Assembly: GCF_002270415.1 (NCBI RefSeq)
Contig: NZ_NNRI01000022.1
Span: 1,322,236-1,386,235, forward strand
Reading direction: 5' to 3'
Source: Mesorhizobium sophorae
GTDB lineage: Bacteria > Pseudomonadota > Alphaproteobacteria > Rhizobiales > Rhizobiaceae
DNA: 64,000 nucleotides
A model generated the notes under the pieces. It was not told the origin of the DNA. It did not search any database and saw only the letters and a list, made by a program, of their open reading frames with translations. Below are positions 61,618 to 64,000 of this stretch, one piece after another; within the stretch, counting starts at the first letter, position 1; every line of letters begins with the position of its first letter. The position numbers and the translations under genes are program-made.

Positions 61618-63276
61618 TCACCACTCAGGCGTTGTCCAGCCTGGGTATTTTTTCCTGAACTCGCTGTAAAGGGCATCGAGTTCCGTCTTGCTGACCGGGC
61701 GCACCTGTTCGTAGAGATAGCCCGTGACGCCGTCGGACAGCTGATATGTCGCAATGCGCTCATAGGCGGCGCCGATACCTTTCCCTTCGACAATATCCTG
61801 GTCCGGTATCGTGACGCAGATCTGCGCTCCCGATTGCAAATGGGTAACAGGAGGATCGGTTACGACGACATATCTCGATTTCAATGCCTCTGGTGCGAAT
61901 TGATCGCGACTATCAACCTGGCAAGACCATCCAACACGAGGGAAAAGGTCCATATCCATTCCAAACAACAGCGAGCTATTCATGACCGCGCCAGAGGCAA
62001 ACACCGAGAAGCGGTCCTCAGGCCGCATTTCCCTAATGAGATCGTCGATGAGGCGCCTGTATTCGGGAAGATTGTCGAGGTGAAGAGGAAGCGTATCTTC
62101 CCTGGCAAAAACATAGCCGATCGGTGATAGCAACTGGCGGCCGATCGGGAAAAAGGTACCCAAATACGCAAACCCGGCGACGACGGCTATGACGACGGTT
62201 GACCATCGAGATTTCAGCGCCGGCATCGAAACGATCGAGACGATTGCCTGGGCATATGCAGGAAAGAGCCAAAGAAACATTGGCATCGAATGATGACGGT
62301 CCGGATCCTGCGTCCGGGTGAAGAGGAAAAAGGTGAGTACCGAGGCAAGAGCACAGAACAAAACGAAACTGTTGCGGCGTATGATGGAGATATAAAGGCC
62401 CACTATGATCAACAGCCAGTTCACATAGCTCAGCCGCGATCCCACCTGGTCGATCTGCGAAACGAAGTTGGTTTTGTATCCGCTGTAAAGGTCACCGTAG
62501 CTGGTTCCCAGAATCTTGAGGATCAGCGGTTGCTGGAAGGCCAATGCGGCTCCGGCAATCACAAAAAGCGTGCACACGCCCCCTAACGCCGTGTTCCGGA
62601 ATGCCGCGAAGTCGCGGTCTTTTGCGACCTGCAACAAACAAAAGAAGGCTGCAGAAAGTGCGATCCCTATGACGGCAAATGCATACCAACGGCGCAGCAT
62701 GAACGCCAACCACAGGCATATGCCGATGCGTATCCCGTTGATCACCGGTTCGCGGGTCAGGAACCTTGATTTCCAGAGAAAATAAGTTGCCGCAGAAAGC
62801 GCGAGGCAGCCGGCAATATCCGGCAATCCACGAAGCGTCGCCGACCAGAATGGCGTGTAGAGAAAGGCCGCGATCCACACGACAAACCAGCTTCGGGGCG
62901 AAGGAGTGTCGGAGACCGCCTCCAGGTAGCTCATTCGTCCTATGAAAAGAGCGGTCGGGACCAGGTAAACGATGACTATTCCAGCGATATAGGAAAGCCT
63001 TGAACCGCCGAAAAACATGTGAAACGGCATAAGCGGCACCAGAATTGCCGCGCTGTAGTCATCCCTCGCGACAGAAGCCCGCAATTGGCTCAGCCACTGG
63101 AGCGGGCTCTCGGCCAGGAGTGAGCCATACTGGTCAAACCCATTGAAGTAAGCGGCAAAATCCCAATAGTAGACGGGCTCCTCAAGCCTTACGTATATCG
63201 CGGCGAAAGCAACGCCCAGCAACGCGGTACATATGTAGATTTTTAGCCAGAATCCGAGAGTTTCGTTCGTCGTCAC
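61618..63276 (-). CDS. Polytopic membrane protein with glycosyltransferase-like layout, unknown function
   Basis: An approximately 552-residue protein with about ten or more membrane helices, among them ICTALLGVAFAAIYVRL, IVIVYLVPTALFIG, GICLWLAFMLRRWYAFAV and AIVSIVSMPAL. The periplasmic EPVYYWDFAAYFNGF near the N-terminus and DPDRHHSMPMFLWLFPAY resemble GT39/GT83-type sugar transferases, followed by a soluble tail (about 430-550). This is a structural likeness only. The start is taken as a GTG at 63276; a TTG at 63438 is the other option. The region is less GC-rich than most of the window. Confidence 0.65.
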   Translation of the reverse strand: MTTNETLGFWLKIYICTALLGVAFAAIYVRLEEPVYYWDFAAYFNGFDQYGSLLAESPLQWLSQLRASVARDDYSAAILVPLMPFHMFFGGSRLSYIAGIVIVYLVPTALFIGRMSYLEAVSDTPSPRSWFVVWIAAFLYTPFWSATLRGLPDIAGCLALSAATYFLWKSRFLTREPVINGIRIGICLWLAFMLRRWYAFAVIGIALSAAFFCLLQVAKDRDFAAFRNTALGGVCTLFVIAGAALAFQQPLILKILGTSYGDLYSGYKTNFVSQIDQVGSRLSYVNWLLIIVGLYISIIRRNSFVLFCALASVLTFFLFTRTQDPDRHHSMPMFLWLFPAYAQAIVSIVSMPALKSRWSTVVIAVVAGFAYLGTFFPIGRQLLSPIGYVFAREDTLPLHLDNLPEYRRLIDDLIREMRPEDRFSVFASGAVMNSSLLFGMDMDLFPRVGWSCQVDSRDQFAPEALKSRYVVVTDPPVTHLQSGAQICVTIPDQDIVEGKGIGAAYERIATYQLSDGVTGYLYEQVRPVSKTELDALYSEFRKKYPGWTTPEW

Positions 63277-63559
63277 TTGAGGCCGCCAAGGAAGGGAAGA
63301 GGCAGGACTGTCGAGGCAAACCGGGACTCCCGCCGATGCAGCCAGAAGCCGTTTCGGCAAACAGGAACCCCACGCGATTCGTATCAGGAACTGTTGAGAG
63401 CTTGGCGGGATGTATACTTGAACGCGTGGCCATCGCAAGCATTCAGAACGCCCTCAAAAGACACGGGGCGGAACAGCGAGCACGGGGTGGTGGGATGAGT
63501 GGCGCGTTAAAAGCGCCTCACTGCCGCCGGCAGGGCCGGCAGCATGGACGATTTCAGGC

Positions 63560-64000
63560 TCAGGTCGTCCCGACCTTCTTCGGCTTGGTCGAACCGATCA
63601 TCTTCCAGTTCTTGTAGAACATCGAGTTGATGCGCTCGACACTCACCGAGACGACGGCAAGCATGCCAGCGATCAGCCCGGGAACCGGGGATGGTCTGAT
63701 AATGTCCATGAACACGCAGTAGCGGCGGCCATCATATTCGTTGACCGAGCGATGCAGCAGCGTGTCGTCGAAGATGAACAGCGGATTGTCATACCAGTAG
63801 TTCTTGACGTTGCCGCATTCGACGAAAATCTCCGACTTCACCGGGATCAGATTGTAGAGAATGCGCAGGCTGAGCCGCAGCGGACCGAAGTGCCATGAGG
63901 TCGATTCGCGCTTGCTGAAGACGGAAACGGCGATGGTCTTGATGTATTTGAAGTCCTTGTTGAACTCGGCGACGTTGTCGATCTTGTGCTTGCCGTACCA
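63560..64000 (-). CDS. Aspartyl/asparaginyl beta-hydroxylase family protein (partial, 5' end outside window)
   Basis: The last 146 residues of a cupin-fold dioxygenase. The core blocks STSWHFGPLRLSLRILYNLI, SEIFVECGNVKNYWYDNPL and FDDTLLHRSVNEYDGRR carry the second metal histidine and the arginine that binds 2-oxoglutarate. LpxO, which hydroxylates lipid A, belongs to this family; another member could also be meant. A C-terminal hydrophobic stretch (VPGLIAGMLAVVSVSVERI) may touch the membrane, like LpxO. The gene continues beyond 64000, so its start is not visible. Confidence 0.8.
   Translation of the reverse strand, partial: WYGKHKIDNVAEFNKDFKYIKTIAVSVFSKRESTSWHFGPLRLSLRILYNLIPVKSEIFVECGNVKNYWYDNPLFIFDDTLLHRSVNEYDGRRYCVFMDIIRPSPVPGLIAGMLAVVSVSVERINSMFYKNWKMIGSTKPKKVGTT

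Overview
This 64 kb window is chromosomal DNA of an alphaproteobacterium of the Rhizobiales, most likely Mesorhizobium or a close relative. The evidence is the dusB-ntrBC-ntrYX-hfq-hflX order, the fused ispDF, the eno/divIC/pdhABC/lpdA/lipA cluster, two glutamine synthetases (glnA and glnII) with a gstI-like gene, several copies of a rhizobial intergenic palindromic repeat, and high GC. It reads as a core-genome segment. I see no prophage, insertion sequence, CRISPR array, tRNA or rRNA. Genus assignment is inference from gene content and order.

Layout. 1-4.7 kb: end of a FAD amine oxidoreductase gene, an aspartate/aromatic aminotransferase, mazG, then hflX and hfq on the minus strand. 4.8-13.2 kb (minus): D-amino-acid aminotransferase and the nitrogen-sensing block dusB-ntrB-ntrC-ntrY-ntrX. 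13.3-15.1 kb (plus): ispDF and cinA-C. 15.2-25.5 kb (minus): coq10-like gene, lipA, glsB-like gene, lpdA, a frameshifted SGNH hydrolase, a membrane protein, pdhC-pdhB-pdhA, divIC and eno, which together link glycolysis, pyruvate dehydrogenase and lipoylation. 25.8-34.2 kb: small lipoprotein, PRC-barrel protein, dodecin, kdsA, VOC and Dabb proteins, Cfa-type methyltransferase, cpdB-like phosphodiesterase, type II NADH dehydrogenase. 34.3-43.6 kb: 5-FCL paralogue, small secreted protein, divergent Lrp regulator and alanine dehydrogenase, DUF1203, GNAT-sseA, alaX-cysK, SDR, alpha/beta hydrolase. 43.7-51.8 kb: RhlE-type helicase, pccB, M48 protease, a large secreted protein with one CxxCH motif, and nnrDE. 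52-56.2 kb: glnB-glnA, then glnII convergent with glnA, with gstI divergent from glnII. 56.3-64 kb: MFS transporter with a large periplasmic insertion, ATP12, EamA transporter, RluA-type pseudouridine synthase, crcB, a polytopic membrane protein, and an aspartyl/asparaginyl beta-hydroxylase cut by the window end.

The coherent theme is nitrogen control: sensor and regulator (ntrBC, ntrYX), PII (glnB), both glutamine synthetases and GstI lie in one window. Both glnB and glnII have well-formed sigma-54 (-24/-12) promoters, and each carries a TAGGC-N5-GCCTA palindrome about 140-147 bp upstream of its -24 element. The other notable signal is a family of about 80-110 bp palindromic repeats whose ends supply the stop codons of four genes (cinA, coq10, lipA, alaX). 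I found no clear wholly new multi-gene system. The strongest leads are the shared gln palindromes, the repeat/stop-codon arrangement, the MFS insertion and the secreted CxxCH protein.
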